From Strix aluco (lineage: Eukaryota; Chordata; Aves; Strigiformes; Strigidae), in assembly GCF_031877795.1 (NCBI RefSeq), contig NC_133971.1, forward strand, positions 91,404,704-91,468,703: DNA of 64,000 nucleotides, read 5' to 3'. Of the stretch, positions 22,172 through 34,115 are shown in pieces. Position 1 is the first letter of the stretch; each line of letters begins with the position of its first letter. A program made the position numbers and the translations under genes. The notes under the pieces were generated by a model. It was not told the DNA's origin. It saw nothing but the letters and a program-made list of their open reading frames with translations, and made no database searches.

Positions 22172-22222
22172 GTTTTTTCTTTCTTTTTTTTCATTTTCTT
22201 TTTTTTTTTTTTTTTTTTTTTT
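22172..22222. repeat. Poly(T)-rich tract
   Basis: T-rich with occasional C, ending in more than twenty consecutive T. Confidence 0.85.
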
Positions 22223-25200
22223 CCCCTCTCTAAAGCCTTCCTATGGAGCTCTATAGCGGGGATTCAATAGAATTCTGCACAGGGGAATAATTCTCTGCTG
22301 AATTCTTCAGTTCTTTTTCAGAAGGGATCAAAGATGCGAAGCTTAACTGGGGGGAGTTTAGTAAGTGTTCAGACAGGATTGTATACATGTAAAGTGTTAT
22401 AGCAGGCATCTGGGCAAAGTGTTATTGTACATGGCCATTGTTCCTAAGCTTGCAAAACAGTTTAGAATATTAACCCATATATTCACATCCTTGTAACTTC
22501 CATAAACCTTCACCTAATGGGCTGAAAAATGTCATGCTTTCTCTTTGCTTGATGACAATTTTCTTCCTGAAAGGTTGAGTAAATTCTCTCCAGCTGTCAG
22601 TTCCATTTTTTTCCCCTCCAATTTATTCAGAATAAGTGAGAGTGGGGGAAGAAGAGGAAACACTTTTCCATTTTAAATTATTCTAACCACATGCTTTTAA
22701 CCAGGGCAGCAGTCTAACATGCTGGACTTTGAGCTGATAAATAGATATAAACATAGGGCTTGTTGAAGGCCTCTGTCTTTTGGTGTGTGAGTGGAACAGA
22801 AAAATTGAGTTCATGTTTTGTGATGCCATGACACATTAAGTGTCATTGTAGGCATCCTAAAGTCGATGGAGATCTTTTTAGTCTGTTGGCTTAAAGAGAG
22901 AGGCACTGTCCCTACGAATCCTACTGGATAAGTGTCATAAATGGCATTTGCTATAGGTGTTGGTTACATTAGATCCCAGTTCTGTGTCATAGGAGGTAGT
23001 CACAGAAACACAGGTCCTGCTCCTCCATCCTGTTATCAGAGTTGAAGGCACATCTGCTCTTAAAACATGCTGCCTTTTAACTGTGGCTTTCAGGCCAGGA
23101 CATTTTCTTCAGGTTTAGTTCAGTGAACAGACCTCCCAGGGTCCTTAAGGAAAACCTCTGAAAAAAATATTGTGAGCAACCATTAAAATAACAATAAGCT
23201 GCAGCATGGCCCTAGGTAGGAACTGGGACCCTATTCAAACCTACATCCATCTCTAACTGGGCAGCAGTGGTGTGGATGCCTCAGTTCAGGGGTCTCTTGA
23301 CCCATCAGAGCCTACAGACCAAACCTTACTTGGTTGGGACCTAAGTGAAGGACTCAGATTAGGAGATGGAGACCCATATGTCATCAGTGGAGAGAGAGGG
23401 CACCCATGGCTGACTTGATCTTGGATTCCCCCAAATTCTGACCCCATCCCAACCTTTAACATCCTCCTGAACTCAGTGGCATTACAAGAGAATAACAACA
23501 CAAAGTCCTGGTCCTGCTTGAATAGGGATTTGAGTCATGAATCCGGTGCTCACTATCCTATTTGCTGCCTCGGAGGGATGCCTCACAAAGAGCACAATGA
23601 AGTGGTTCAGCTGGAGAGGCCTTTCGGGCGTGCAGGTACTCAGCAGACTCTTATCTCCTGTCTGACTCAACTTCTCCCAGCACTTCTGTAACCGCTTCCT
23701 CTTCAACCTCATTAGAGGCAAAGCTACTCCTTTGCCCACAGGAGCTGTCGGTTATCTTGCTTTTATTCTTGGCCTCAGGTCTTTCCACTAGCACGCTCCC
23801 GACTAGTTTATGCCTCTTGACGTCGCTGTCCCGGCACTGTGGGCTGCTCTTTGCCCTGTGCACATCCAGCCACGTCCACTTGTGTCCTGCACTGCTTTTG
23901 CCTCCTGCTTTTTCTTCTGCAATCCATGAGGCTTTAAGGGTATTTCTTGTTTTGCTGACCCTGTCTCCTCCCTCAAAGCCTAAAGACTGATATATTCTGC
24001 AAGGCAAAGCAGTCTCAATGCCTTTCTCTAAATACCCCAAATTCTTATTCTTCTTCTTGAATGTCCCATATATGTCCTCTTTTCCCATAGTCTCCCCTTG
24101 ATGCTGGGGATGCTTGGTACATTATACAGCACCAAGAAAGACACCACTGCTTGCTCAGCATGGAAACACACAGTGCAAGCCTGCATGGACAAAATCCAAC
24201 CTTTTTTATTCCTAGTCTCATCTGAAGCATGCAGAATTGAGTAATATGGGATGTGTTGTTTGTACAGCCTCTAGACTGGGCACAGGATAGACCCTGGACC
24301 AAAGCCTTTTTGGTCCTCCTTGTGCCATCACTTACAGCTCTGAAGAATGGATGCTGAGCCAAGACCTGGTGCATTCCCTATCAGATGTGTTGTTTTATTT
24401 TATTTATTTCTTTGTTTTTTCCTGAAAGGAGGGAAAGCTAGTATATTCGGCACTTGTGCAAGTGAAAATAAAATAATGAAGGAGGGGGAAAAAAGAAAAG
24501 GAGGAAGGAGGAGTCCTGTGGCAGCAGCAGTAAATAAAAACAAACCTCTCGTTAATGATTTATATAGAGAAATCATTTTCTGCATGTTTCAGGGTGCAGA
24601 GGGAAATGTTTGATCATAGGGAGGAGAGATTATTGCCCTACCACAACGGTGTTAGAAGGAGGCTACTGTGTCTGATGGCTGCTCTCCAAGAGCAGAGTCA
24701 ATCTAGGAAAGTTTGGTAACACAGATGATGGAATTGTACAGGGTTTTGCTTTCTGTGGCTGGTCTCTGTGCCAATAACCTTTCCCTAAACACCCATAAAA
24801 CTTTCCATTTGTAGCCTGGAGTGGCTGCCACTACCTCCAGGATGGTGCGCTTGGCAAGAGCTGGCTAGAATGGAGTAAGCATTTGAAGTCCCTTTATGTT
24901 GCATGTTGACAGTTTTCCCCAAGGAGTTTTATGGCTGTTGTTAATGGAATAAGTTTTATCCTTGTAGTGGCACACACTACTGCACCCAGCAGAGTGATCA
25001 GGGTATTCTCTTGAATCATCTCAGGAGTCACCTTTGATTACACATTATGCTGAGAATGATGATGCTTGGTCTGGGAGCTCAGCAGCCTGGAGTTGACCTG
25101 TCATAGTCAAATCTTCTGGCTTGACTTTTTGTGTTGTAATGAGCTGGAGCACAGTTGGCATCTCATGCTGCTTTCTAATGTCCCAGAGGCCTAATCTTCA

Positions 25201-25672
25201 CAAGGGTGATGGGAAAAAATGACACACCAGCTCTTGATTTCATTGTGATCAAATGCTATTCCTTGATGTAAATCCAGTGAAACAGGCCCAGCTTTAGAGC
25301 AGTCCTGCAGCAGCGTTTGTCTTGGAGGGCACAAGTGGGAGGAGGTTGGTCCTTTAAAGACCAGAAGTCAGCATGAGGAGGTGTTTACTCCCTTCCCCAA
25401 CACAGCTTTAGGTTGTGAGTAGAATTATAAAACCTTGGCACAGTTCTCAGGCAGGAGCTTGTAAAAGTCCTTGAGCAACATGATGGACATCTCTCCTCCT
25501 ACTGCAGATGGGTGCTTCGCTATGCTGGCTGTTGCTGCAGCTATACCTTGGGCAGTACTGGTTTTATGGGCCTTGTGATTTATGGCCGTGTCAGTTGTTT
25601 AATCATTCAGTTGGCCCTCCCTTCAGCGCTGTATGATAGTTAGTTACTTACATAAAAAGGTGACTATCTGAT

Positions 25673-25706
25673 CTAATTATGGAGTCTCAAACCTAATTAT
25701 GGAGTC
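25673..25706. repeat. 14-bp direct repeat
   Basis: CTAATTATGGAGTC at 25673-25686 recurs exactly at 25693-25706. Confidence 0.9.
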
Positions 25707-26520
25707 AAATATGATTCCATAATTTACTCTTAATGTCTCTATGTTGAGAAGACAGATACACACATGTGTAATGTGCACACTTACATGCCTCCGTAATTAT
25801 GGATATGCTTGGGCTCTCATTTATTTCTGTCTCTTTATCTTGGGGGGATGCTTGCAGCCTCATCTGGCTGTGAGAGATCTTCGGGTTTTCTTGTCTTTTC
25901 CCCTCCAGCGTGGCTTTTCCTGGCTCCCTTTGCCAGACTTGGGCACACCGAGGCAGAGCCATCAGTCAGTGTTACTCAGTCACGCTGGTGGAGGTTCAGA
26001 GGGCTGGTAGCACTTGGACTCAGGGCAATCTGATGAAAACAGGTGAAGATTACATTTCTGCTGTTGTTCTGGTAATTGCCATTAATCCTTGCTCCTTGTT
26101 TTCATGTGGGTAGACCACACCTGGGAGAGTTTGCGTCCTTTCCCTTCAGAGAAAGTCCTCACATAACTCATGCAAAATCAGAGGCAGAGGTGGAAAGACT
26201 GGAACAAAAGCAGTGTTGGAGATGGGGGGACCACGTGGAGAGGAACCACCTTTCTTCTTCTAATTCACCCTATTAATGAATCACATGCCTTAGTTAGTTA
26301 TTTTTAAAGATAATCTGTGGGTTACAGGCATTCACATATGGTCATTCCACTCAAAATTATTCTTATCAGTTGAGGATCTCATACCGTATCTGTTGTATAC
26401 CCATATCCACTTTATACGTGTATCTTATAGATGGGAATTCTAACAGTGTGTTTAAAATTGTCATGCAGTAGTCACCAATTTGCCCAGAACTGGAGATAGA
26501 GGTTAAATAATACATCACAG

Positions 26521-26650
26521 AAGCACACAGAATGGCTGGGGTTGGAAGGGCCTCTGGAGACCCTCCAGCACACCACAGTGCTCAGCACAGGGTCACCTAG
26601 GGCAGGATGCTCAGGGTTGTGCCCGGTTGGGATTTGGACATCACCAGTCC
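26521..26650 (-). mobile_element. CR1 LINE 3' end fragment
   Basis: The + strand reads 'cagaatggctggggttggaa' and then 'gggcctctggagaccctcca', followed by 'agggtcacctagggcaggat' and 'gctcagggttgtgcccggtt'. This is the familiar reverse complement of a bird/reptile CR1 3' terminus, so the element lies on the minus strand with its 3' end at about 26521. CR1 copies are typically 5'-truncated, and this one retains only about 130 bases. It is clearly less diverged than the 8.9-kb copy. It is the strongest single clue that the genome is avian. Confidence 0.85.
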
Positions 26651-27304
26651 ATCTCTGGTTCTTTATTAAGAGATGATGTTCACTTGTTTTGCTTGAAGGG
26701 GAAATCCTTCTGCCTTGTTTCTGTCCTGATTGACGCAAGGCGGGTGAAAGGGAGAGGGTGTTTCTTATGGCATCTATAATGTGGACGGAAAATAGCTGTC
26801 ACAGTCATTTTTCCAGCTCCCTGCCAAAGCTGGGTGGTTCTTTCAGAGTATCATGGCCACAGGAAGTAACTAAGGCTGTGGTCCAAAGAAGCCATAAATC
26901 CAGGGCTCTGAGCAGCAGATTAAATACCCTACTGGTGCATGATACTGATTCAGTATAAACTCATTCTCCTGGTTCAAATTTGTTCCAAAAATTTTTCAGT
27001 GACTTAATTTTATCCCAGCAGACTTTGTATTGCATCATACTGTGTCACTTGTCTGCACCATGCTGGCTTTATGGCTCACAAGTTTTATCCATACTCTGGG
27101 ACTGCTTTTAAGGTGGCATGGAGAAAGGCTTCACCCTCATCTTGTGTGCTCTGGTCCACTCAGTAGAGGTGTGATCAGATCCCTGCTCCTGATCTGCATC
27201 AAACTTGTGCTGCTGGTGAGCTGGCAGTGCATGGACAGTGCCTACAACCGCTCTTGAAATTCCTATCTTTTTGGCAAAGCAATAATGAAGAAAGAGGTTG
27301 CGGC

Positions 27305-27334
27305 TTTTTTTTGGCTTTTTTTTTTTTTTTTTTT
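27305..27334. repeat. Poly(T)-rich tract
   Basis: T8 and about T19 runs separated by GGC. Confidence 0.85.
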
Positions 27335-28603
27335 ATTCCTAATGTAGGTTAACTGAGTTCAGTGCAGCCTGCTGCATGCCAGGCTGTTGGGTTTTTATGT
27401 CCCATGATGGATTCTGAAGTTTCACTGACACTTCTCATAAAAGCAGGTTTCTGACCAAAATTTTCCCTCGGGTGTAATGTGGGTTGTCCATTGGCCTCTG
27501 CCCCAGAGGCAGCTGCATTTCAGCAGTGGCATATATAATCAAGGAAGCAACTCGTGAGTCTTTGGAGTGAAAGGTGATATCTCATCATTAAATATTGCTG
27601 TATAGTCTCCAGTGCTTTGTGGTGAATGGTTTTAAAAGGATGGAGTGTAAAGAGGCTTCCAGGATTTCTGATATTTGTCAGAGATTAGGGATTTAACTGT
27701 ATGTCACATGAGAGAACGTGAGATCCAAAGGCAACATGATAGATGTGGCATTCAAGAAGATGTGGGATCCACTTCACTATGACGCTCTCAGACTCGTGCC
27801 TCAGTTTCCCTTCACCTGAACCTGTTCAATAGAATTTTTTCTGTTTTTTATCTTAAGGCATTTTGGACTCTATAGATAAAATGAAAGCAGTCACAGTAGC
27901 TACAGTCATGTCTGGGATTAGCATGCTATGGGATTCAGGCAGCATCTCTTAATGTTGCTTCAATCTCTCTGCTGGTGCTCCCGGTGCTTGAGCAAATCAG
28001 AGCAGCAGCACAAACTTCTGGGCAGCTGAACCTGGCTTGCTTGAATTGTCTAATCAGTGTTTGCTTGTTACTAATGTGGTTGCTCCTGTGCATGAGACAA
28101 AAGCCATGCCAAGTGTTATACCTACTGTCACTTCATAGAGAATCTGGAATAGGTGGATGTCTTCCCCCTGCTGTGGGCTCTCACCTCTATTTTTGTCCTC
28201 AGCAAATTTTTATTTTAATCACTTTATAGCCCTGGTATCTGAATACTTGCAAGCATGAGTAGTTGCCCGAGGCAGGAGAAGGGAGGGTATTCAGAACCCT
28301 TAATGGGAGGCATCTAGTATGACCCAAAGGGAGGTCTTGTACTTCAGGCCTTTGCCTCCAGAAGTGTGTTTGAGGTGCCCAGAGGAGCTGATAAGAAACA
28401 CGTGAGCAGCCGTAGCAAGGCTGAGCACGCAGGCATTTGATTATTTCTCAGTACTTACCAGAGGAAACGTGAATCTCTCCTTAATTAAGAGCTAATGCCA
28501 ACTTCTGTGAAATTTGTTGTCATTCACCTGTGAATTATCCTCCCTAAATTTAACCTGACTGCAGGAAGCCTGCTAGCGGTAACACTTTCCTCTGGGAGCT
28601 TAA

Positions 28604-28646
28604 TTCGGATGGTAAAATGCCTCTGCATTTGGATGGTAAAATGCCT
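28604..28646. repeat. Tandem duplication, 24-bp unit
   Basis: 28604-28627 is followed by a partial second copy at 28628-28646 with one substitution (TTCGGATGG versus TTTGGATGG). Confidence 0.9.
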
Positions 28647-29794
28647 TGTTTATTGAATGGGACTTGATGCTGGTGAGTCTCGGAGGCCTGGAAGGTCAGT
28701 TTGGGTGAGCACTTAAAAGTCTAGACAGACCCCATCTCTTGGGCGTTTAAAACAGATCTAGACATCTCCTGGAAAATACACTTCCTCCCTAGGTTTCCAG
28801 ATCTGCACATTGCCAGCTAAGGCAGAAGAGCTGCTGGAGGAAAAGTGTTCACCGCTGTCCCTTCAGCGCTTCTGCTGGCAGGCAGTCTGCAGAGGGGAGG
28901 TGGGGAGGTTTCCAAAAGAGTTTACCCATTTAGAAGCCTGAAGTGAGGTTTCCTAATTAGTCAAAGCGCAGGTAGCCTGCCCAAACAAGAAAGACCAGTA
29001 TAATGTCCCTGCACCCAAGTCATTTAACTATTAACCCTGGAGGAGAGTAAGGAGATACCTAAAACAATGACCCAGTTAATTCTGCACAACCTTTAAGTGC
29101 AGGGTTATTTGTTGCAGGTCTGGTGATAATCATCATCTTGAGGATCTCAGCAGAACAGGAGGCCGATATTTTTAAGTGGGATTTTAAGGTGGATGTGGCA
29201 TGAACTCACCTGACACTAGTGTAATGCAATGACTTTATTCATCTATTGTTTGTTTCTACTGACCTGGAGGCACACAGCCAAGCAGGGATGTGTGTTTGGG
29301 CACCATGACCCAGAGCCTGGGTCCAAGACCCATAGCCAGACTTTGGAGCAGAAACCTGGCTTTTTATTCACCCTCCATAAAACATTACCCAATGACTCCA
29401 GACCTGAAAGTCCCTTCCCAGCTCGGAGCCAAGAGTTTTATTTTAGCTCCCATTCAACGTAGGCTCCCAAGCGGGTTGGTTCATTACGCCTGTGGCTGTG
29501 GTCCCTTCCCTTGGTAGCTGTGGACTCATTCTGCTGCCCTGCCTGCTGAGCTAGATGCTGTCAGCCAGAAGTTTCCTCTTTTTTACCAGCATGAGAGAGG
29601 TTAACAGCCTGTGGGCGGAGGCCTGCACAGAGTGCCCATTGTACATGCGTGCATACCAGAGCAGTAACTCCCTGGAATGCTGCACCACCGAGCTTTTACC
29701 ACCTTGTGTTTGTGTTGCAGCCCAGGATTGTGTGTACATTGCGTCCCTCTCCAAGGAGATTAACAATGTGAAATGGCAGATAAATAGGACAGCC

Positions 29795-29817
29795 TTTTTT
29801 TTTTTTTTTTTTTTTTT
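29795..29817. repeat. Poly(T)23 run
   Basis: Twenty-three consecutive T. Confidence 0.85.
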
Positions 29818-30308
29818 AATTCTTTTTGATTGGACCGGTTGGAAGAGGAAGGTAACCCTGACTCCCATCACCTCCATAGACACAAAGGAGAGGTGAGGTG
29901 CAAGGCTGGTCAATTAGGTGGAGCAGCTCCTTGCAACTGGGTGGCTTTAATGTACTAATTGCGTTAGTAATTAGTGAATACCACATGGTAAACACCTGGG
30001 TTCAAAACTATGTAAGGGCATTAACTAACCCACCCTACAATGGGTTTGAATAAGGTAAGCATAATCCTTGTTTCACAGGTGGTGAAATGGAGAGGCTTGC
30101 TGACCGCAGGGTGAGTCAAGGCAGGCGTGCAGGAGACCTTGGGTCTGTTAGTTCTTAAATGAGACCAATGCCAGCAGATCTGGGAAATTAGTCTCCTTCC
30201 TATTGCCAGAAGATGTGCAACTTAAGCGTTTTTATGGTGCACTTTTACCTACTATGAGCTACAGAAACCACCTCTAAGGCCAGATGGCAGTTCAGGCTCC
30301 ATGATTGG

Positions 30309-30331
30309 TTTTTTTTTTTTTTTTTTTTTTT
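30309..30331. repeat. Poly(T)23 run
   Basis: A second run of the same length, 0.5 kb after the previous one. Confidence 0.85.
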
Positions 30332-32060
30332 CCTCCCCTGCTTGGGCTGTCAGCTTGTGCTATTTATGGGGACTTTATCTGAATTTGTGTTTGCTGGGAC
30401 CTGGGTGGAGGTCACCCAATGATTTCATGGAGCTCTAGGATGCTCAGGACTTTCCATGAGTAGCCATATGTTCCAGGGTCAGACAGGTGACCCATGGCCA
30501 TAGTCCAGTGGAAATGTGGATATATAAATAATAAAAAGTTCTTGTTATTACTTCTTTTTGAATTTTAAGTTTGTGCAAGGTGTTTTTAAAAAGCAGAAAG
30601 AAGCCACTGGTACAAGGACATGTGATTTTTCTTGGTGAGCAGTGCTTTAAAGCAGTCTACACTGATAATGCTGTTACGATTTCGTGATAGGTAGCAAGAT
30701 TATTTTTGTTTCTCCTTTATGGTTTGTTGCTGCTAAGAATGACCAGGGGAATCCCTGGCTGTGTTCAGATCTTGCTTGCAGTTTTTCGAGGGGTGGGGTT
30801 TGTCAGTGTAGCAGAGCTCATCTAGCAGGGAGCTAGTGCTGAAAGAGTAGGTCTGCATCCCCAGCACCTACTCTTGGCAGTGCCTTCTTGTTTCCTTCCC
30901 TGTATGCCAGAAGTGATACTCCCCTGACCCACCAGGGAGCTGTTTCTGCTAAAGTAGCAGAAAATACCTTTTATTTCTGTCTGACACATTTCTGCTAGTT
31001 TTGTAGCCTCAACTGGCTTGCCATGATGGACGGTGGGGAGTGGCTATATGGGGGATTTTAGGGAGAGTGTATGAAAGAACCTCAACACCTTTAAAAACAC
31101 CCTACGTGTATTTTTTTTTTAATCAAATCTTTCGTATTTGGCTTAGCCTTTCTATGTCATTGGGCGATACATCTTTTGCCTCAGTTGAACATTCATAACT
31201 TCTTCCGTTAACTTTGGCTAAGACTTTGCAAGGTACTTGAACACAAGTTCTTCCATCTCAAAGGGTGGAATCTGAGATGTTTTAAAGAAAGCCCATATTT
31301 GAAAGGATAAGAGTGCAGTCTTCACTTCAGTCAGCCCAAGCCTTTGCCTCAGAGCAGTGATACCCAAGGTCATGGGAACTCTGGAAAACATTGAGTTTAG
31401 ATTTCTGCCATCCCCCTCAATACTCAGGTCCCTGATATGCCCTGCAAGAGACTCAGGTAGATCCTCCTGCACTTCCAGGATCCCAGGGAGCATGTTGGGC
31501 TGCAGACAGTGGGTGCCTGGCCCAGTGTGTAACAAATGATTCATCCAAAGCGGAGTCCCCTTCAGAATAGCTGGCAGCTGAGGGCATCTTTCTCTTGCCT
31601 GGCAAGTGGGAAAATAGGGAGTTTGAAACTCTTCTGCCTGATTCACAGGGCAACACCATGTTCTCTGTGCTCTGAGCACTGGATTATTGTTTAACCTGAG
31701 GCAAACATGTGTCTGCCTCCGTTTTTTTTCCTTCTAAAAAACCCTATGACAGTGAGCATTATGAGGTAAAGAGGAGGTTCATGGGTGTGGAGAACTGGTT
31801 GCCCCCTCGTTTATTTCCCAAGTCTACAGTTGAAGGTGTTTGCATTTATACATTTTTTTTATATATCCATTTTCATCAATTCAGCAATATACATGGCTAT
31901 TGTTCCTTGCTTTATGATACCAGATCCAGCCCTCAGAAATGCTGACCAGCCTTGGTTCCCATTTTGCTTCAAGAAAGGCCCTTGAGATGCTGCAGGGGAA
32001 GCCCAAGCGTGCCCCATTTCAGTCATCTCCACACTCCTGTTTGATGTGTGCGTGCGTGCT

Positions 32061-32094
32061 AACTTCCTTTTTTTCTTCTCCTTTCTTTTGACAG
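32061..32094 (+). promoter_or_regulatory. Splice acceptor with polypyrimidine tract, SETBP1 exon 2
   Basis: About 30 bases of almost pure T/C are followed by ACAG and then the exon. Human-like branch-point candidates such as GCTAAC lie just before it at about 32058-32063. The site is a strong match to a U2-type acceptor. A competing AG at 32099-32100 is close enough to be used alternatively, which would change only the 5' UTR. Confidence 0.85.
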
Positions 32095-32755
32095 TGGCAG
32101 ACTTGGTCTCTTCTGAGCTCCTTGCCGCCTCTGGGCGATCAGGACGTTGAATTCGGCAGACAGTTACCATTCATTCACTGGGATCGTACCTGCCCTTGCT
32201 CTCCTCATCCCCTCCTGCGCTCCCCTTCTCTCCGATAAAACTCCAGGGCGTTGCGGTATTGCTATGGAGCCCAGGGAGACTTTGGGCAGCTCCCGGCAAA
32301 GGGGGGGCGAGGCAGACTTTCTGCCAGCCACTGTCACCTCCGCGAAGCCTCCGTCTGGCTCTGGCTGCGCGGGGGAGACGATGCTGCCTGCGGCGGGCTC
32401 AGGAAAAGGGATCCCGGTGAGCGGCGAGAGGCTGGAGCCTGAGGAAGAGGATGAGCTGGGTTCTGGGAGAGACGTGGATTCCACCTCCAATGCGGACAGT
32501 GAGAAATGGGTGGCGGGAGACGGCCTGGAGGAGCAGGAGTTTTCCATCAAGGAGGCTAACTTCACGGAGGGGAGTTTAAAACTAAAGATCCAGACCACCA
32601 AGAGAGCTAAGAAGCCCCCAAAGAACTTGGAGAACTATATTTGCCCTCCTGAGATCAAAATCACCATCAAGCAGTCTGGGGAGCAGAAACTTTCCAGAGC
32701 TGGGAAAAATAGCAAAGCAACTAAAGAGGAGGACAGATCACACTCCAAAAAGAAG
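32095..32755 (+). other. SETBP1: SETBP1 exon 2 (5' UTR plus start of coding)
   Basis: The exon is bounded upstream by a pyrimidine-rich tract at 32062-32090 ending in ACAG, so it begins at 32095. A second AG six bases later could give 32101 instead. Downstream it ends at AGAAG|GTAAG after 32755. The 5' UTR part, 32095-32263, contains no ATG. The open frame can be read further upstream only through a TTG at 32147, which is not a credible start. Calling it exon 2 follows the known vertebrate SETBP1 structure, where an untranslated first exon precedes the exon with the start codon. Confidence 0.88.
32264..32755 (+). CDS. SETBP1: SETBP1 first coding exon (N-terminal 164 codons; partial gene)
   Basis: The exon encodes the N-terminus of SET-binding protein 1, a large nuclear AT-hook protein. 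In the known family it binds the SET oncoprotein, shielding it from cleavage and so dampening PP2A, and it acts as a DNA-bound transcription regulator. The 164 residues match my knowledge of vertebrate SETBP1 nearly throughout. They open [15 protein letters not shown]. An acidic stretch follows at about residues 58-82, then a near-invariant block with [12 protein letters not shown] (about 89-100), a basic run KRAKKPPK (113-120), [17 protein letters not shown] (123-139) and a Lys-rich end HSKKK. The ATG is chosen because it has G at -3 and G at +4, no ATG lies in the upstream part of the exon, and an in-frame TGA sits at 32114-32116. The exon ends in phase 0 at a consensus GTAAG donor. AT-hooks, SKI-homology degron and SET-binding region are on exons outside the window. 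No frameshift or stop is present. Confidence 0.97.
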
Positions 32756-32761
32756 GTAAGT
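32756..32761 (+). promoter_or_regulatory. Splice donor, SETBP1 exon 2
   Basis: The exon ends AAG and the intron begins GTAAGT, which is the full consensus donor. The reading frame continues across it for 13 more codons before a stop at 32792-32794, so an unspliced transcript would give a short truncated product. Confidence 0.93.
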
Positions 32762-34080
32762 CCTATTCTTTCCCATATTCCCCCTTTCACCTGAAAGCAG
32801 AGGGAAAGGGTGGGATTAAACCTGCTCAGTTTGTGTCCGAGGCATAACCTTTACAAGGTTTTCAAAGCCCCGCTTGGCTGTGAAGGAGGTAATACAGAGC
32901 AGGTATCATCCTGCACTGCCACGTACGCTGTGGGGATGATCTTGAACTATCCTTCAAACGAACCAATTTGGAAGGGATCAAAAGTTCAGCCGGGCCCCTT
33001 CTATTTTTGTGCGTAATTGAGATTTAAGATTAATCATTATATGAGTGATAAATGAAGGAGCCCACTTCTAAACTGCTTTGTGTCTGAGCGCTAATGCTCG
33101 AGCCTTTCAGCAGTTAAAGCTTTTGACTACACTTTTAAAATACAGGTATGTGCACGGCGAACAATTGAATCCATTCCTGTACACCGGGCGAAGGGCTCCA
33201 TTATTCTTGATTACAGCATTGTGCTAGCAACACTATAGTTACGCTTCAGAAAATACTTCCATTATAAGTCTCATTTTCTTCCAGATGCATATCATTTTCT
33301 TGAAATATCCTTCTGGAGAGAAATTTTTGGTACTTTAAGTTTGGGTAAAAATTGATCTTCATTCAGTCAAGGAGAGAAAGAGGGAGGGGAAAAGAAAGAA
33401 AATCCTTTCTTTGTATGAGCTGTTTTCAGGAGCACCCTTTTGTTTTGCTGTTGTCTTGATTTTTCAGTAATGTCCCCTACACTTAGTATTTAAAATAAAT
33501 TTAATTCAAGTGTTTTAAGTGGTACTGGTGGGGGGAGGGACACCTGGTGATTACTCATGTTATTGTGTGTGTAGTGGTGTTTTCTGTCCTAGGTGTTAGA
33601 CAAAGGAGCTTTGGTTGGGGTGAGGTGTTACCACAGTGCAAATACCTTACCTCTGCCTCCTTAGTAACACATGGGCATCATGATGAATTCAGATCGGAAC
33701 CTGGATTTGATGAAAGGCTCAGGACTATCTCCAAAACCTGGACAAATTCATCAGGGATGTAGGCATCCACTGGTCAGAGCTCAGGGCATGACTTGGCTTT
33801 TCTGCTCGTGCAGCTTGGATCCCTCACTATGCAGAAGGTCCTCACTTCTCCCATACCTTATACACTTGATGGATGCTCAAAGGGCTTCTTGAAGCATTGG
33901 AGAGACTAATTGCCAATGGCTCTCCCTGGAGAGAGTCTCCTTGGCAGACTGACTTAGACCAAAATTCTGATGACTTTAAATCACTTTTTGAAGCACCAAC
34001 ATTTCCCATTGACTCAAGGCAGAGCCCAGGGACATTAACATTGCTCAGCCTGAAAGTGCTTCTATTAGAAGCTGAATTTG

Positions 34081-34112
<32 letters not shown>
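34081..34112. repeat. Poly(A)32 run
   Basis: Thirty-two consecutive A. No recognisable retroposed body lies upstream. Confidence 0.9.

Positions 34113-34115
<3 letters not shown>

Larger units (their letters stand above)
17961..32094 (+). other. SETBP1: Probable SETBP1 intron 1
   Basis: The extent depends on the unproven exon 1 donor: if this lies near 15806, the intron is about 16.3 kb. I found no convincing internal exon. It contains one CR1 3' end (26521-26650), long A or T homopolymers and a few short tandem duplications. Open frames of 145-153 codons on the minus strand at 23651-24088 and 31218-31679 show no domains and are treated as chance. Confidence 0.6.

Noticed and set aside
23651-24088. 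145-codon minus-strand open frame in intron 1, Lys/Ser/Glu-rich
   Set aside because: The composition looks protein-like but no family is recognised and no gene structure surrounds it. Treated as chance.
31218-31679. 153-codon minus-strand open frame 0.4 kb upstream of SETBP1 exon 2
   Set aside because: No recognisable domain, no promoter or splice sites, and antisense within an intron. Its length is within chance expectation for 64 kb read in six frames.
32147-32263. In-frame 39-codon N-terminal extension of SETBP1
   Set aside because: It starts at TTG, not ATG, and follows an in-frame TGA. The ATG at 32264 has strong context and matches the known family start.
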